NCBI GenBank assembly: GCA_038496445.1
Contig: JALMLS010000489.1
Span: 1-64,000, forward strand
DNA from: Trichosphaerium sp. ATCC 40318
Taxonomy: Eukaryota; Discosea; Flabellinia; Trichosidae
DNA: 64,000 nt
Direction of reading: 5' to 3'
The notes beneath the pieces are model-generated. The model searched no databases. It was not told the DNA's origin and was given only the letters and a program-made list of their open reading frames with translations. The position numbers and the translations under genes are program-made. Each line of letters begins with the position of its first letter. Positions within the stretch are counted from its first letter, which is position 1. Shown here in pieces: positions 35,985 through 48,682 of the stretch.

Positions 35985-37766
35985 CTATTCCTCGTTTGTT
36001 TTCTTTGATTTACCCTTTTTTTTCACTCTTGTCCTATGTCTACGTCCCTTTCTATGTGGATCCCATTGTAATTGACTTATTTCAACCTCACAAGCTTCAC
36101 ACCACACTCTTAATTTCCATTAATAAAAAGCTCAAAAAGAAAATAATTTTTTTAAAGAACTTACTTCGTTTCTGGCATCTTTGTCTCAACACTAGCAGCT
36201 GGTATAAATTGAATACTTTTATATACATCCAAAGGCTCTGAATTAAGAACAAAGTCTTTAATCAAAGAGCAAGTAGGTGTGACAACAGTAGCAACAAAGG
36301 CTTCCTAAACGCAACTTTTGAGTACGAAATTCTTCATCAATTCTTTTGTACCTTGTCTGACGAATCAGCAATGTATATTCCTTTACCAAAGGATTCGTGA
36401 AGTCTAGGAACCAGGTGGTTCTTGATCCACCTTATCTGCTTTGTAGCATACCGCCTATCAATAGTTAAAAGTTAAACCAAAAGAAAAGACTTCACGCACG
36501 TTGTTGTTTGTATTAGCTTATCACGTGAATCTTCAAGAAGTTTTTTGCCTTCATCAGATTCTAAACTACTAGTGCCATCATTTAATGACAAGTACTTCAA
36601 TAATGCATCAAATTCTTTATAACCTATTGCTTGCAGGACGCCTTAAGAAAGTTGAGAATTACTTAAGGATTAAACTAAACTATTTGTAACGCTACCTTTC
36701 GTGTAGTCAACCTCAACATTCTGGCTTTCAAAGGTCTTCCTGATACTCAACAGCTCATCTACTAGGCCCTGTATTATGTAAGACAAACTACTGTAAGAGA
36801 CGATTGTATACCTTGGCCAGTAACTTGTCTACACGTGCTGCCAAACGTGTATTCAAAACACAAGTGTCACATTTTACCCAAATAATACATGCTTCATAGC
36901 GCATCTTTTCAACTACCACAACTATTAATACACAATAAGTATATATATTTACCTTGTTGGCTTATTAACTCTGAATGTTTTAACCCAGTGGTTTGAAAAA
37001 TAACCAAAGAATTGAGAATTTTTCTTCGATTATTTTTATGCAGTTGACCTGCTCTTTCTTTGTCATGTTCCTGCCAGGAGTTACTACAAGGATACGAAAA
37101 TAGATCTCATTAATACGTACGTATAGCATATCATAAAGTTGTTCAGTTGGAAGTGCCTCAAGCTCGTTTTTTGTTGTTTGTTCTGATTGTTTTTCTTTTG
37201 TAGTTTCATTTTCTTGTTTGCTCTTCGTTGAAAAGAGTAATGCTTCAATATAATAATTCGTTCCACCACAGATGATAGGTAGTTTACCTCTTGACAGTAT
37301 ATCACTGATATGTCATTCGTTAAGGCGTGTGAGATGCGATTTGTCATAAAACTGCTTATACAAGGATACTATAGGCAATGTACGCTCTGCGTATGTCCTG
37401 ACGTTAAATTCTTTATTTGTAGGCTCTATTATATTTAACATCCAATGCTTAACGCCAGACATCTCGTCTTCCGTTATCTGGTTTGTTGCTATTGGTAGCC
37501 CCTGTTTTAACGTTACAAATTTGCGTAAATTATGGAATTCACCTTGTAGCATTGCATAGCGTCCGCTGATACTACCTTTACGCGGTTACGCTATTGTAAC
37601 AACTTACAAAAATGTACCTCTCCATTGAAACGTAATGCTATTTCTACCGCCTAACAAGCGCGTTAAATACGCAGTAGACGTCTACAAACGTTAAATGTAC
37701 CAAATCCGATTTGCCGGCCCCTGTTGTACCTGCAACAACCACAACGCGCTTTGCAGGTGCCGCCAT
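35985..37766 (-). CDS. tRNA dimethylallyltransferase (MOD5/TRIT1 type)
   Basis: ATG at 37766 gives AAPAKRVVVVAGTTGAGKSD, the P-loop. Next exons: VEIALRFNGE, VVSADAMQCYK and GLPIATNQITEDEMSGVKHW, all hallmarks of isopentenyl/dimethylallyl transferases. Later come LHKNNRRKI and a YATKQIRWIKNH segment. The final exon, reached through an intron starting GTAAGT at 36162, encodes a matrin-type zinc finger (VWCEACEVEISQLQWDPHRK, GRRH), as found at the C-terminus of eukaryotic MOD5/TRIT1, then a lysine-rich tail and TAG at 35985. It adds the isopentenyl group to A37 of tRNAs reading UNN codons, in cytosol and mitochondria. An A37-modified tRNA(Sec) is one known client in animals, of interest given the Sec gene in this window. 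Confidence 0.9.
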
Positions 37767-37945
37767 AACAATGTTCAATGGTCTAAAACAGTACAAACGC
37801 TATTTGCCTCAGACTCAATTTTTGCGAGTTTTTTTCACAGCGAGTCGCCAAAAAAAAGCTCGAAGAGAGAATACCGTTGAAATACTTCGAACATCACTTT
37901 GATATTTTTCCACCCTCCCGCCACTTTTACAAACAAGTTAAACAA
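37767..37945. promoter_or_regulatory. Divergent promoter region, MOD5-type and ASF1
   Basis: Only 179 bases separate the start codons of the two divergent genes, so both promoters must share it. I see no clear TATA box; the left part is simply non-coding despite an open plus frame. Confidence 0.5.
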
Positions 37946-38970
37946 ATGAGCAGCATTAATGTACTAGGCATTCAAGTACTAGACAACCCTACAAAATTTA
38001 CGAATCCATTTCAGTTTGAAATAACGTTTGAGTGCGTAAGCCCAATCACAGATGGTACGTGCACAAAATACCCCCGCTACAGTTTTTTCTTTTTGTTATT
38101 TCTTTTGTAGTCTAAACCACATGACGTAAACTGCTTTAATATAGTACCCGGCGCACGTACTAATAATATTCATAGACTTGGAGTGGAGTTTAACGTATGT
38201 TGGGTCCGCTGATAATAAAGACTTGGATCAAGAATTAGATTCTATACTTCTCGGACCAATAGCTGTCGGCACAAACAAATTTGTATTCCAGGTACTCAAA
38301 CCGGTTTTTTTATTTTGCGGTTACAACGATTGAGTGAAGTGTCGCTTAAACTCTACCAAACACACTAAAAGGCCCACATTTCGATTGTTTTAATGTAATC
38401 AATCGATTTAGTACGCATTTCGTTAACTTTCGTTTTACGCTATAGGCATCACCGCCAAGGCCCGCAGAAATACCACCACAAGATGTACTAGGCGTTACAG
38501 TAGTTTTATTGACTTGCAAATATAAAAAGAATGAATTTATTCGTGTTGGTTACTACATCAACAACGAGGTTGCTCTAGGCGTTGATATGACACAGTATCC
38601 TCAAGGTACACTCCCAGATCCATCAATGATTGTCCGAAGCGTTATGGCTGATAAGCCTTGTGTTACATTGTATAATATTCCTTGGGACGGACAACAACAG
38701 GTACTTGATTAAATTTATTTTTTTTTGTAGAGTTCAACTACGTGCTTTTTTTTTATTTCTGGTGAACAGTGATTCTTTTGTTTGTGATGTTCATAAACCA
38801 ACTTTTTTTTTTTTCTCATTATGAAACATTTGTTTTCTTTTCCTCATTGTGGCTTGTAGGAACAACAACCTATGTTCTCTGCTGGTCCTTCATCTACTGA
38901 AGAGAGCTATGCTATGGATGATGATATTATGGGTAGTGGTGGAGATGATGATGCAAACATGGAGCTCTGA
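37946..38970 (+). CDS. Histone chaperone ASF1
   Basis: ATG at 37946. The exons encode the conserved immunoglobulin-like ASF1 core: [95 protein letters not shown], then [12 protein letters not shown]. The short acidic tail ([17 protein letters not shown]) ends with TGA at 38970. It carries histone H3-H4 dimers for nucleosome assembly with HIR and CAF-1. The introns interrupting the core are 60-170 bases. Confidence 0.95.
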
Positions 38971-39342
38971 GGCCGGTTTCGCCTTTTACACAAAAAAAGA
39001 GAGCTTATTCTTAGGGCCAGCTTATACCCCCATTTTTTTAATTATCGTTAAAATTACGTGGTAAGGTTGCGTTTTGGGTGTATATAAAAAACGTCGATGC
39101 AATCATCGTTCTATGTAATTTTATACAAAGTAAAAAGTAACTAAAAAAAAAAACCAATAACTGACTTTGATTATGTAATCCCAAACATCGGATTATCGAT
39201 GCCCATTTTTCCGTCCGTCGTTACTCAAACCTAATAATATGGATTCTATCAGGCGAATTAAAATATGAAACTTGTTACAATGTACTGAATGCTGAACAAA
39301 TACAAGCAAAAAAAAATGTGACTATGAAAATCTTTTTAGTCA
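38971..39342. other. Intergenic, no gene seen
   Basis: 3' flank of ASF1 and of the convergent small gene. AT-rich, with A and T runs only. Confidence 0.5.
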
Positions 39343-39733
39343 TTAAAACGGGACAATTCTTCCATCAACAAATTGCCCGTTTTTCACAACTGGTCTGTAT
39401 TCCACTGTCCATTGCTGTATTCACACGATGTCTATAATCTTTGACCAATATGGTTCCATTACAAAAAGGTTCTCTGATACTATATTTAAGCGTACATGCC
39501 ATACTGAAGACTAGTAACGTTAAATTTATTGTGGTTATTATTTACCACAAAGCATCTACCATAGCTGTTGCTTTTTCATGAGTCATTACAGGTGGTGTAT
39601 TCATTAAATGTAAAATAACATCTTCTCTAATCTTGTTGGCTTGTTCGTCTGTTAAGGCTGGTACAGCTGGTTCTGGCAGCCTTCCCAATTCTTTTACGTT
39701 TTGGTGTGCGTGTACAGCTAGAACGCTGCCCAT
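39343..39733 (-). CDS. Small hypothetical protein
   Basis: ATG 39733 opens about 60 residues (GSVLAVHAHQNVKELGRLP, then VPALTDEQANKIREDVILHL). A donor GTAAAT at the apparent stop and an acceptor ending CTTCAG at about 39503 continue it in frame (MACTLKYSIREPFCNGTIL). A last piece reading QWTVEYRPVVKNGQFVDGR, stop at 39343, requires one more short intron of uncertain donor. About 105 residues in all. No family recognised. Confidence 0.45.
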
Positions 39734-39949
39734 AAGAAATAATTTTTAAAGTCACACGAAGCTTAGTTTGAGTTAACTTAACTTAACAAATTTTATTGCT
39801 TCAAAAATTAAAACATCTCCTCATAGTTGTATCTTTACGAAATATACAATCGAGTACCTCTTTCTTTTTGCACGTGGTGTGCATAGTTTAGGCAGTTTTG
39901 ATAGTTAAATTATGATTGATTTTTTCAAAAAAAATGGATAATATTTCAT

Positions 39950-42217
39950 TTAGGTTTTATCTTGTATAGGTCTTTCGTCCTCACTGCTTGAAGACATTAT
40001 TCTTGGCATCATTTCATAAGGTGCTTCTGTAGATGTGTCTAACCCAACAAGCCTTCTTTGTGACTCACTAGGTGTAATAATACTAAAAAAACAAACATGT
40101 CAACAAAATGTCTTTTCTTTTTTCATGGAAAGTTCATGCACGTACTTTTGGTTAGCAGCAACTTTCCTTCCCCTTACAATAGCGAAATTGTATTTTATAG
40201 AATTAACAAAGTCTTGTTGACATAAGCAAGCAAGGAATAGTAAAGTACCAAGGCTTGAGGCGCATAAATTCTAAAACGTTTAGTATGTAAAAAACCCACA
40301 GCTTTGACATACAGATACACTCCACATGATTGGTTCAAGCTCACTTCTTGTAGGGCAATTACTGAGTCCTTGTAATTCACATGCTATCACATCTTCAACG
40401 TTTTGCTTGTACGAGTATTAGCCGTGGAAAAAGTATCAAAGAAAAGCAAAAAAAATAAAGTACCAGTTTTGCATCAACTATAGTGTAAGACACTATGTAG
40501 AATATCTCTAAAACAAGCAACACAAACCCATAGGATATAAGCAGAGCTAAAATACCAATTTGTAGAGAATAATCCAAACCAGAGTTAAGCTGTAGACTAT
40601 GTGTCAAACTATTTTTGTTCCCTCTTCTCTGAACAGTAGTCAGTGTCAGATTTTTTTTCTAAATCAATCTTTGAGTACCCGAATAATGAGGTACACCGAT
40701 AAGATGATAGAAGAAAAGCCTATAAAAAATACGATATTTACTGGTATTACTAATAAAGCAAGATAGTCCTCTTTGTCCGCTGGTTCAGAAGATACTTTAC
40801 AACAAATTAGTTTCCATGTTTTTTTTTCATATAAGACATACTCATGCAAATGTGGCTCGAATTTGATGCGTGAAAAAGGCCTTTACTAGCTGTAATAACA
40901 GTTAAGATTAACGTAATTATTATTGGTCCAAGGTAGGCAGCCCACTTTACAAGTGCTTGTGCTGTAGGGAAGAGAAGAACATATAAGTTCGACTAGAATA
41001 CAGTCATTATAATTATCAAATAGCAAACACGTACAAGAGCTGTTGTCATCCAGTAGAAATGGCATACAAATAACAGAGTATATGCTGTTGTACCAAATAG
41101 AATGCATAGATAATTCGCAGAGTTAACATCAGAGCGAAGCAACCCATCCCCATTGCATATTAAGTAGTTTCCTCCCCAACGAGATATACTTAGCAACAAT
41201 GATACTAGGAAAGCATTTTACTTTTGAGGCCTTATATAGAGATTGGGTATACGTACGGAAGGCGATCGATCCTGCAAGAAAACATAGGATAACAGTAGGG
41301 AATTTTCTATAAATCTTGTTCGATAACATTGTTGTTAATGTGAACAAAGATAAAATGAGGGATATTGGTGCAAGAATAAGATCAGACCAAAAACTAATGT
41401 CCCAGTATTTCTTACTCCATACAAGAGTATTAGGACAACCCCTATTATAGAATTAATGGTACACACCACTTGTATATTGAACATACGTTGTGCACACACG
41501 ATCTTCAGGACCAGCACTTGGATTATATTGAACAGGAGATCTACGGAACATTGTTAAAAAAACAATCCACGGCGACTCGATTAATCACGTGACACGCACA
41601 TGCAATCACTGTCTTTAATTATAGCTGATGTATTCCTTGTAATACAAGGAAATTTACCATCTACAGGATAAGCTGGTAGACCTAAAAAACGGTTACGAAT
41701 TTTGAAGCACACAAAAACAAACAAATGCTCACCCAACACAGTGTCAAGTTCTGTACAGTTAATTTTGACTTGCGGTTGAGCTTCAAAGAGATCTTTACAA
41801 GCGTCTAACACGTTTTCACACTCGCTACGACACGGGTAGAGTGGAAAACCTCCACCAGCTTTAAAATATTAATAAAGGGTTGAAAGCAGTGTGTACTAGC
41901 GTAGGGAATATCGTACCACCACAACCATTGAAGATGCGCATGCATGTGAGTTTTTTAATGGCAGAAGCACATATTGTAGAGAAAACGCCTCCAGCTGTTA
42001 TTCTATACTTATTTTGTGCGTAGGTAAGCACGGCAAATTCATTAAATTCTGTTTCGTTTGTATATCGCGTGTTAGGCTCGAAAACAGACTCTGAAGACGG
42101 TATAACGTTACTACAGAGGTTTTCGAGTAGCGGAAACTGTTTACACTCTCCAAATTGAGCATACACCGCTATACTACATGATAATACTACCATCAAAGTG
42201 GTTGTAGTGTATTGCAT
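39950..42217 (-). CDS. Frizzled/Smoothened-like receptor
   Basis: ATG 42217 starts a signal peptide (MQYTTTTLMVVLSCSIAVYA). Then comes a cysteine-rich ectodomain with the Frizzled CRD pattern: ECKQFPLLENLCSNVI, CASAIKKLTCMRIFNGCGG, FPLYPCRSECENVLDACKD, NCTEL and KFPCITRN, with NxT sites. Seven helices follow on short exons (STINSIIGVVLILLYGV region, TVILCFLAGSIAF, FVCHFYWMTTALVRV, LLVIPVNIVFFIGFSS, LQIGILALLISYGFVLL). A cytoplasmic tail has an acidic serine cluster (IMSSSSEDERP), ending TAA at 39950. Such receptors occur in animals, Dictyostelium and some early-diverging fungi. The ligand is unknown; no Wnt is expected in unicellular lineages. Confidence 0.8.
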
Positions 42218-42510
42218 TGGTAGTGATGGCCAACAACGCAACTGTGCTGATACTATTTACTAGATCTACTATATACCGTTTGCGCCTTATATTGAGCGCC
42301 CTACTGTAATCTTTACCCAATAAACTACTATTTAACGTAAACTTAACCAATTGGACTTTTTTGGAAGCTTAATTATTGACTATTGGTAATATAGGTGCGT
42401 TATGTTTATACATAGTACAGTATTGGTGATGACAAATAAGCATCTTCAATAAAAGTTGACATCTCACCAAACTTGTTTGTTTTATCTACAGTAGCCTTTA
42501 AATGTAGCCA

Positions 42511-43175
42511 TTAATTTTTAGGTGGGTTTTCAAGGTTGTATTTGTCCAAAAGCTGCTTCTTGCTTTCCGCAAACGCCAAATCAATTTTCTTCTTTGCTTC
42601 ATTGTGTTGTACTAAAAACTCGCGTATCTCACGCTCTTCTTCTGGTTGTGATAGTTCACGTTGTTTAGCGCGCTCAAGCTAATTTTGTAAGACAAATCAG
42701 TACATTTTTTTTTATCAGTTACCTTGAAGTCATGTTCGCGGACTAGTTGTTCGTGTACACCTTGTCGCGTCTCTCTTGCTAAGAATAATCCATTTACTTT
42801 TCTACAGTTATAAAATGCGCTTTGTGTAGTACCTTTCGCGCTGAATTTATCTAAGTTGGCTTCTGCGACCTCCATAGTGTTTTTGGCATTTTGTATTGCT
42901 TCTTCGAGAGCGTTCTATCTTTAATAAGTACTGCATATCACGTTTGTTAGTACCCTGCACTGCTCAAGGGCAACAACGTCACTATTACCTCGACTCGTCT
43001 TATTTTGTTACTACAGCCTCGCTAACGCATTAGTACTTACCTCAAATTCTTTTAAAAACAATTGGGCTTCATTTCGAATATAAGTGCCATGATCGAAGTA
43101 ATAATCGTGTAAAAGGCCAATATCCTTCATTATTGATTGGAACGAACCAATTTCTATTCGCTTGGCGCCCTTCAT
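42511..43175 (-). CDS. Helical / coiled-coil protein, unknown family
   Basis: Four exons: 43175-43041 (MKGAKRIEIGSFQSIMKD...), a short one encoding TSRGNSDVVALEQCR, one encoding NALEEAIQNAKNTMEVAEAN and GLFLARETRQGVHEQL, and the last one rich in E, K and Q (LERAKQRELSQPEEEREI...), stop at 42511. About 175 residues, strongly helical, probably coiled coil. It begins 265 bases from the 3' end of the diacylglycerol lipase gene on the same strand. Function unknown. Confidence 0.6.
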
Positions 43176-43439
43176 AATCGTTTTCAAGAGTAAAATGTAA
43201 GTCAACAAAAATGTGTCAAACGGTGTTCCTTAAAGTTTGACAAAATGACATTTGGGAATAACTACTGATAGAAACCGAATGTGGCATAGCTTTTCATTGC
43301 ATAGCCCTCCCTTGGTACTTCAGATGGAGGATCTGTCAAGCCTTAGAAATGGGATGTCTTTTTTGAGGCAACCCAGTTTTCTCACTAAAGTGAAGGTAAT
43401 CTTGTATATTTTTGGTCCCACTAGAAAAGGGTTTTAAGT

Positions 43440-46400
43440 TTACACGTTTTCAATTCCCGAGAAGCTATCATCGATATCTTCTTGTTCTTCGAAATAGCCC
43501 TAAAAATGCAAATGATTAGATATTTTGATGACTTTTTAGTTGTTTTTGTACTCTGGAAGTATATTCATCGGCTGTTGTTTTCAATACATGAGCAACACGG
43601 TCTGGTAAATGATCGAGTATCATTGATTTAGAAATAATTATTTGTCTGCAGTAAACATTGTGGTTAGTGTTGTTACCTTTGATTGCAAAAGCTTTTAAAA
43701 AATCGCGTACGAATAATCTGTGCTTGAAACCCACTGTGCCTAGAGAAGATGGATATGTTAATAAAAACTACTAATTATTGTAGATGTATACATTATTTCG
43801 ACAAATTTATACGTTAACGTACTTTAAATTGCTCTTTTTTTGTTAGGAAAGATAGTTTCTTATTAGAAACGAAGTATGATAGGACTTTTCCTGGAGGCAC
43901 TAAAGGAACAACCAAGCTTGAGGAGAATATCAATATGTAACAAGCAGGATTTAAAAGTGTAAAGAGAGTACATACCTTGCAGTATCGTTCGAAGAGAGCT
44001 CTTGATTACTTTAAGAAAGTAAAAAGGTCAGAAAAAAAGAAGAATTGTTTGAAATTATGTACCGTGTCAACGCTGTATCTTCTTGAGCTTCTGTTAGACT
44101 TATTTCAGCAGTATCAGCACAAGGAAGAACGACTCTAGCAAATAATCCGTATTTGCTATATTTACATAGATGTGATTCTGTTATCATATCTGACTTAAGT
44201 TTCTCAAGCGTGTCAATGCTTACTCTATATTAAACAAGAATGTTAGTGACATTCCCAATAAACTACACATTCTAACCTTGGCACAACATCTTGTCCTACT
44301 ATAACACTTGTTATAAAGTCCTTACAGTAAGCAGAAGCTTCTACATTTAATACACTAGGTGGAGAGTACGCTATACATCTCAGCTTACAGGTTGTAAGCT
44401 GTATGAAACGTGAGACGAATCGTACCTGAGGGTATCGAGGCTTTAGTTTGACAGCCAATAGAGCTGCAGCGCCAGCACCCAAACTATGTCCAGTTACGAG
44501 AATTTCATAATCTTTATATGGGGTCTGCTGCATAAGTAGCTCAAGGTGACCTCTGGTATCTATATCTTCCATAACTTTATCAGCAGCTTTTGTTGTTTCA
44601 TTAGCATTTTACAGAAGTACGACTAAGATAACCGACCGTACCCATTAGCATGCCTTCATGAGCGTAACATGTAAAATCAACATCGTAATCAAATTCTTCT
44701 GGTTCACCGGTAGCATCAGTAAGGCAATCTTTAAGTGATAAGGTTCCACGAAGTGACACAACTACAGCTTTTTTCTTATGATCTGCTACAATGAAATCTA
44801 AAAAAATAGTTAGTTTGCACTGTTGACCAGAAAATAAAGTAGTAATAGTACATGGAGTGTAGTAGAGTTCGTTCTCAAAGCATACCTAAAATAGGAATGT
44901 AAATAAAAGAGAAGTAGAGCAAATCAAGCCTGGTATACATACGTGTACTATCTCAATAGTATGATCAATATTAAGTTGTTTCTTAAAAGCAGTAAAATTA
45001 CAATAGCAACAATTGTCACCCTAAAAATGATCTTTAGAATGTGATAATAATGTACAGGTATACATACAGTAACACGATTATCAGGGTACCTACAAAGGCA
45101 GCCACAGAAACCTTGAGTGTTTAAAAAGTAAGCAAACACTAAACCATCATTATTACATTACCTAGTTTGAATAACCCAGTGCACAGATTCATGTACATAT
45201 ACAAAGGCCATCCGTAAGCACTTAATGCATACTTTGCAAAGTAATTAACATCATGAACAACACTTGCTTCAGCAATATTAGCTGTTGGATCGTGTCGTTT
45301 TGCCTGTAATTAAATAAGATTACCTATCTTAACTGCTAAACAACGTACTGTTTGTCTTTGTTTTGCTCTCATAATAATTAAAGCTGCAGCAACATCAGAT
45401 GGTACAACATCAACACCTTTAAAAAAACTAGCAAATATTTGTCCAACTTCAAGAAAGACTGATCTCTCCCTTCCCTAACGTTTATTTACGTTAGCACTTA
45501 ATCACGTGATATGAAAAAACAATTTATGACATGATTCAGTGTACGTAAATATTTCACGTACTTGTAAGCCGGCACAGCAACAAAAGCATTGGCCTGTTTA
45601 CACAAAACTATGTCAGAAACTTTACACTAATAAACTTGTGTTTCAAAGAACGTACAGAATTTACGCCACTTTGTTGCGTTTTTTTTTAAGTTTTCTGATC
45701 TTGTAGGACCAAAAAAGAATGTGAATACGAATACAAGTGTTATTAAAAGTGATAGACCACTACCACCAAGAACAACTCGTAGAATAGTGAGTGATTTTTT
45801 CTGGTTGTCTGAGCAGTTGTTGTTTTGTATGAATAGCCAGTATACGCCTATTATGAGTTGTGAGCGTATAGTCAGACTACTTAACAAGTACCCAAGAGAG
45901 CCCAAATTAGTTCACATACAAGAGATACGCTGTGAAGATAACTTGAAGAGTTAAGTGTCATGAAAAATTATGTCACAAGTTTTTTATAGTTAATTGTGTA
46001 CTGCTTGGTCTAAATGGTGGATACAGGAAGTATACTATTTTCTCACGCTTGTGTGTTTCTAGTAGTGCACCTTGTAGGGATATAATACCAATTGCCGTTG
46101 TGAGAATAAAAGATATCGCGTAAATAACCATGGCGCCTATTATATACGTCTTGAATACGTTTTCTATACAATTCATTATAAATGTGCGTTCATTAGTCTG
46201 AATAGTGTTGAAACGTACTTGCTGAGCATTCAAAGTTCAGTGACGTAAATACAACTGCGAGTGTAACGAAGCTGTGCGTGTTAGTGTATTGTAACGGTAT
46301 TAACACGAAAACGTACCATATTAATCTAAAAAGTGCTGCAACGAAACCAGGTACTACAAAGTCATCCGTTCCTGGTAGTTGCGTTAGTTACATAAAAGAA

Positions 46401-46463
46401 GCGCATTAACAAAGACGACGTACCTATAAGCCACCTCTTACCGAACAACCTTAGCGCTGGCAT
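43440..46463 (-). CDS. sn1-specific diacylglycerol lipase (DAGL type)
   Basis: The N-terminus from ATG 46463 (MPALRLFGKRWLIGTDDFVV, PGFVAALFRLI) matches the start of animal DAG lipases and leads into four membrane helices (YIIGAMVIYAISFILTTAIG, LSLLITLVFVFTFFFG among them). A loop with FFKGVDVVPSDVAAALIIMR follows, then AKYALSAYGWPLYMY and KKKAVVVSLRGTLSLKDCL. The class-3 lipase elbow is ILVTGHSLGAGAAALLAVKL at about 44445-44505, and the next exon has SVIVGQDVVPR, the catalytic Asp region. The acidic C-terminus (EEQEDIDDSFSG) ends at 43440. It cleaves the sn1 acyl chain of diacylglycerol to 2-acylglycerol. The neighbouring hydrolase at 21885-23146 is of the kind that degrades that product. 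Confidence 0.9.
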
Positions 46464-46576
46464 GTTGTAAAAGCGTATTACGTCAACCCAGTATTAAGTA
46501 CGCGATCAAAAACGGACTATTTTTGTAACTTAACCTGCTTTTCCGCCCTTGATACGCTATAACGCGTGATGACTTG

Positions 46577-48545
46577 ATGATGAAAGCATGTAAAGAGTGT
46601 AGAAGGAAACACATAAAGTGTGACAAGAAAGCGCCATGCTGTAAGTGTTCGTCTAGCATTAATACAAGAATTGACCCGGTGTCAAGTGAATTGTACTAAA
46701 TCGAAGTTACAATGTGTTTACGAGACGCTAAAACCGAAAGGACGGAAAAAAGGACAAGGTACTAAACAATACAATTCTAGTGGTTCGTTACGCATAATAA
46801 ATGCTGTTGGTGCCTCGTAGAGATAAATACAATAATAACATATTAAAGTCGTTACAAAATCAGCAGAGTGTACTAAAAGTACAGTGGTAGGTTCCAATCA
46901 TAGCAGACTAAAGAATAAAATCGATAATCTTGAAAAAGCGATAGCTCTAGAGAAGCAAACTCAAAAATCACTTAGGCAAACAATCATGGACTCTTACGGA
47001 CTGTCAAACACAAGACAATTAAAGAGAAAGCATTTTGTGAGTACTAAAAACAGTAGTTTAGCTGTAGCAAGTATAAAAATACGCAACTGTTGCACGTGTT
47101 TTCCAAAAAGGCAGAAAAGGATAATTCTTATTTTTCGTTTAGAACAATGCTTTCTCTCTTTCTACAGCTCGTTTGAACAATGCTTTCAATATTAGAAGTT
47201 GTATAGATAGTTATAGTGGATTTATAGGGTCGGACATGCCTACGTTTGCGCTGCCTAGTGCAGCTTATGATCTGGATGACTTTATGAATCGAAAAGGTAG
47301 CAAAAAACTTTCTATTTCAAGCACTAAAGGAGCGCTTTAGTGACCTCTCGTAATTTACAGACGTATTCAATATTGGCAATGCAACAGCTATGTTACAAGA
47401 ATAAGGCAAGGGCTAGAGATTTCGGTGAGTTTGCATTGAAGTGTCACGAACGGCTTGTAAACAGACCTAGTTATGATACAGCAGGTACTTAACAAACTAA
47501 TTTGACAGTAAAAAGTAATGACTATTAGTTGGTATGTTATTGCTTGCAATGTATCTTGTAGCAATAGATGATGAAGTTATATCAATGAAATGTATATCTT
47601 TAGCTTCTGATATGTGTACTTTTCTACAAAGGGTACAAAAAGTAAAACCAGGTATTCTGATAGTTTTTTTTGCGACACAATTAATTCTGACATCTGTTTT
47701 GATAGACTCACAGAGGAATATATCAAGAAGTAACACGCTAACAAATACAGTCAAGACCCTAAATATGAGGTTGATACTAGCTCAAGGTAGTCGGGAATCA
47801 ACAGAGAACTTTATAGCAACCTCGAAATGGGTAAGAGCTTGTCTTTTGACTATACAAGAAGATATTCGCAGAAATGTTCTGACTTCACAAGATATTGTTG
47901 TGCTGAGGAATATTCTTGAGATGTTGGCCGTTGTTGAGGTACACATTATCACTCTTGGTCATGTGTTAACGTTTTATTAGGCTGAGCTATGGCAAGCTGA
48001 AAGAAATATGGAGATGTACAACGCTAGCTTAAGCCATATTAAAGAAGCGATAGCCTTTGGTGCCGCTTATGAGAGTTCTTTGCCAATGAATACTTTCTAT
48101 TGTCATGCAGCTGCTACTAGAGTATTCGAGAAACTTGGCCTTGAAGAAGAATCCATCAAATCAGCTGATTGCGTCGTTTCAAGTCCAAGTCTAGTATCCG
48201 GCTTGGCACATGACACAGTTTATCCTTTTGTTGGTTTTGCTATTGGTGAAGCTTTTCGGACCTATGGGACGTACAAGCTTTATGCTAAGGATACTACAAA
48301 TGCTGTAGCTATGCTACATAAGTTGAGTCATAGCTATCCCTTGATTGCTAATAACCTACACGTGCGTTATTTTGAGAAAAGCCAAATAAAGAAAGTACAG
48401 AAAAACTAATTTTTCTTTTTTATAGTTGCTGTCAGTGGGAGCACCAACAAAGCTTTGTCCTGTTGAGCATATTGCCACATTTCAAAACGTTCCTGCAGAT
48501 GATAGTAACGATGTATTGGATGGTTGGCTGGAGATGGGTATTTAG
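46577..48545 (+). CDS. Zn2Cys6 (Gal4-type) transcription factor
   Basis: ATG 46577 starts MMKACKECRRKHIKCDKKAP, then C; after a 46-base intron (GTAAGT...TCAAG) the cluster is completed as LNCTKSKLQCVYE. This gives the six cysteines of the fungal binuclear cluster (CX2CX6CX5CX2CX6C), followed by the basic linker PKGRKKGQG. A dimerisation-like coiled coil follows (KNKIDNLEKAIALEKQTQKS). Later exons form a helical region resembling the fungal-specific regulatory domain (MLLLAMYLVAIDDEVI, AYESSLPMNTFYCHAAATR, VSGLAHDTVYPFVGF), ending DGWLEMGI, stop at 48545. It is 114 bases from the divergent DAG lipase start. Zn2Cys6 factors are almost confined to fungi and some amoebae. Confidence 0.85.
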
Positions 48546-48682
48546 TAGTACTGTTGTAAATTAGAGATAAAAAAGAAGCTTACAATAAGCATTCCTGACA
48601 TCCAATGCTCGTTTCTTGTTTGTTAATCGTTGTGTTTGTTAGTAAAGTATTCTAAAACCTTGTGATAGGGTCTCGAAAGAAA

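Noticed and set aside
35858-36241. Plus-strand open frame of 127 residues
   Set aside because: It lies over exons and an intron of the minus-strand MOD5-type gene, including its zinc-finger exon; low complexity and no start context.
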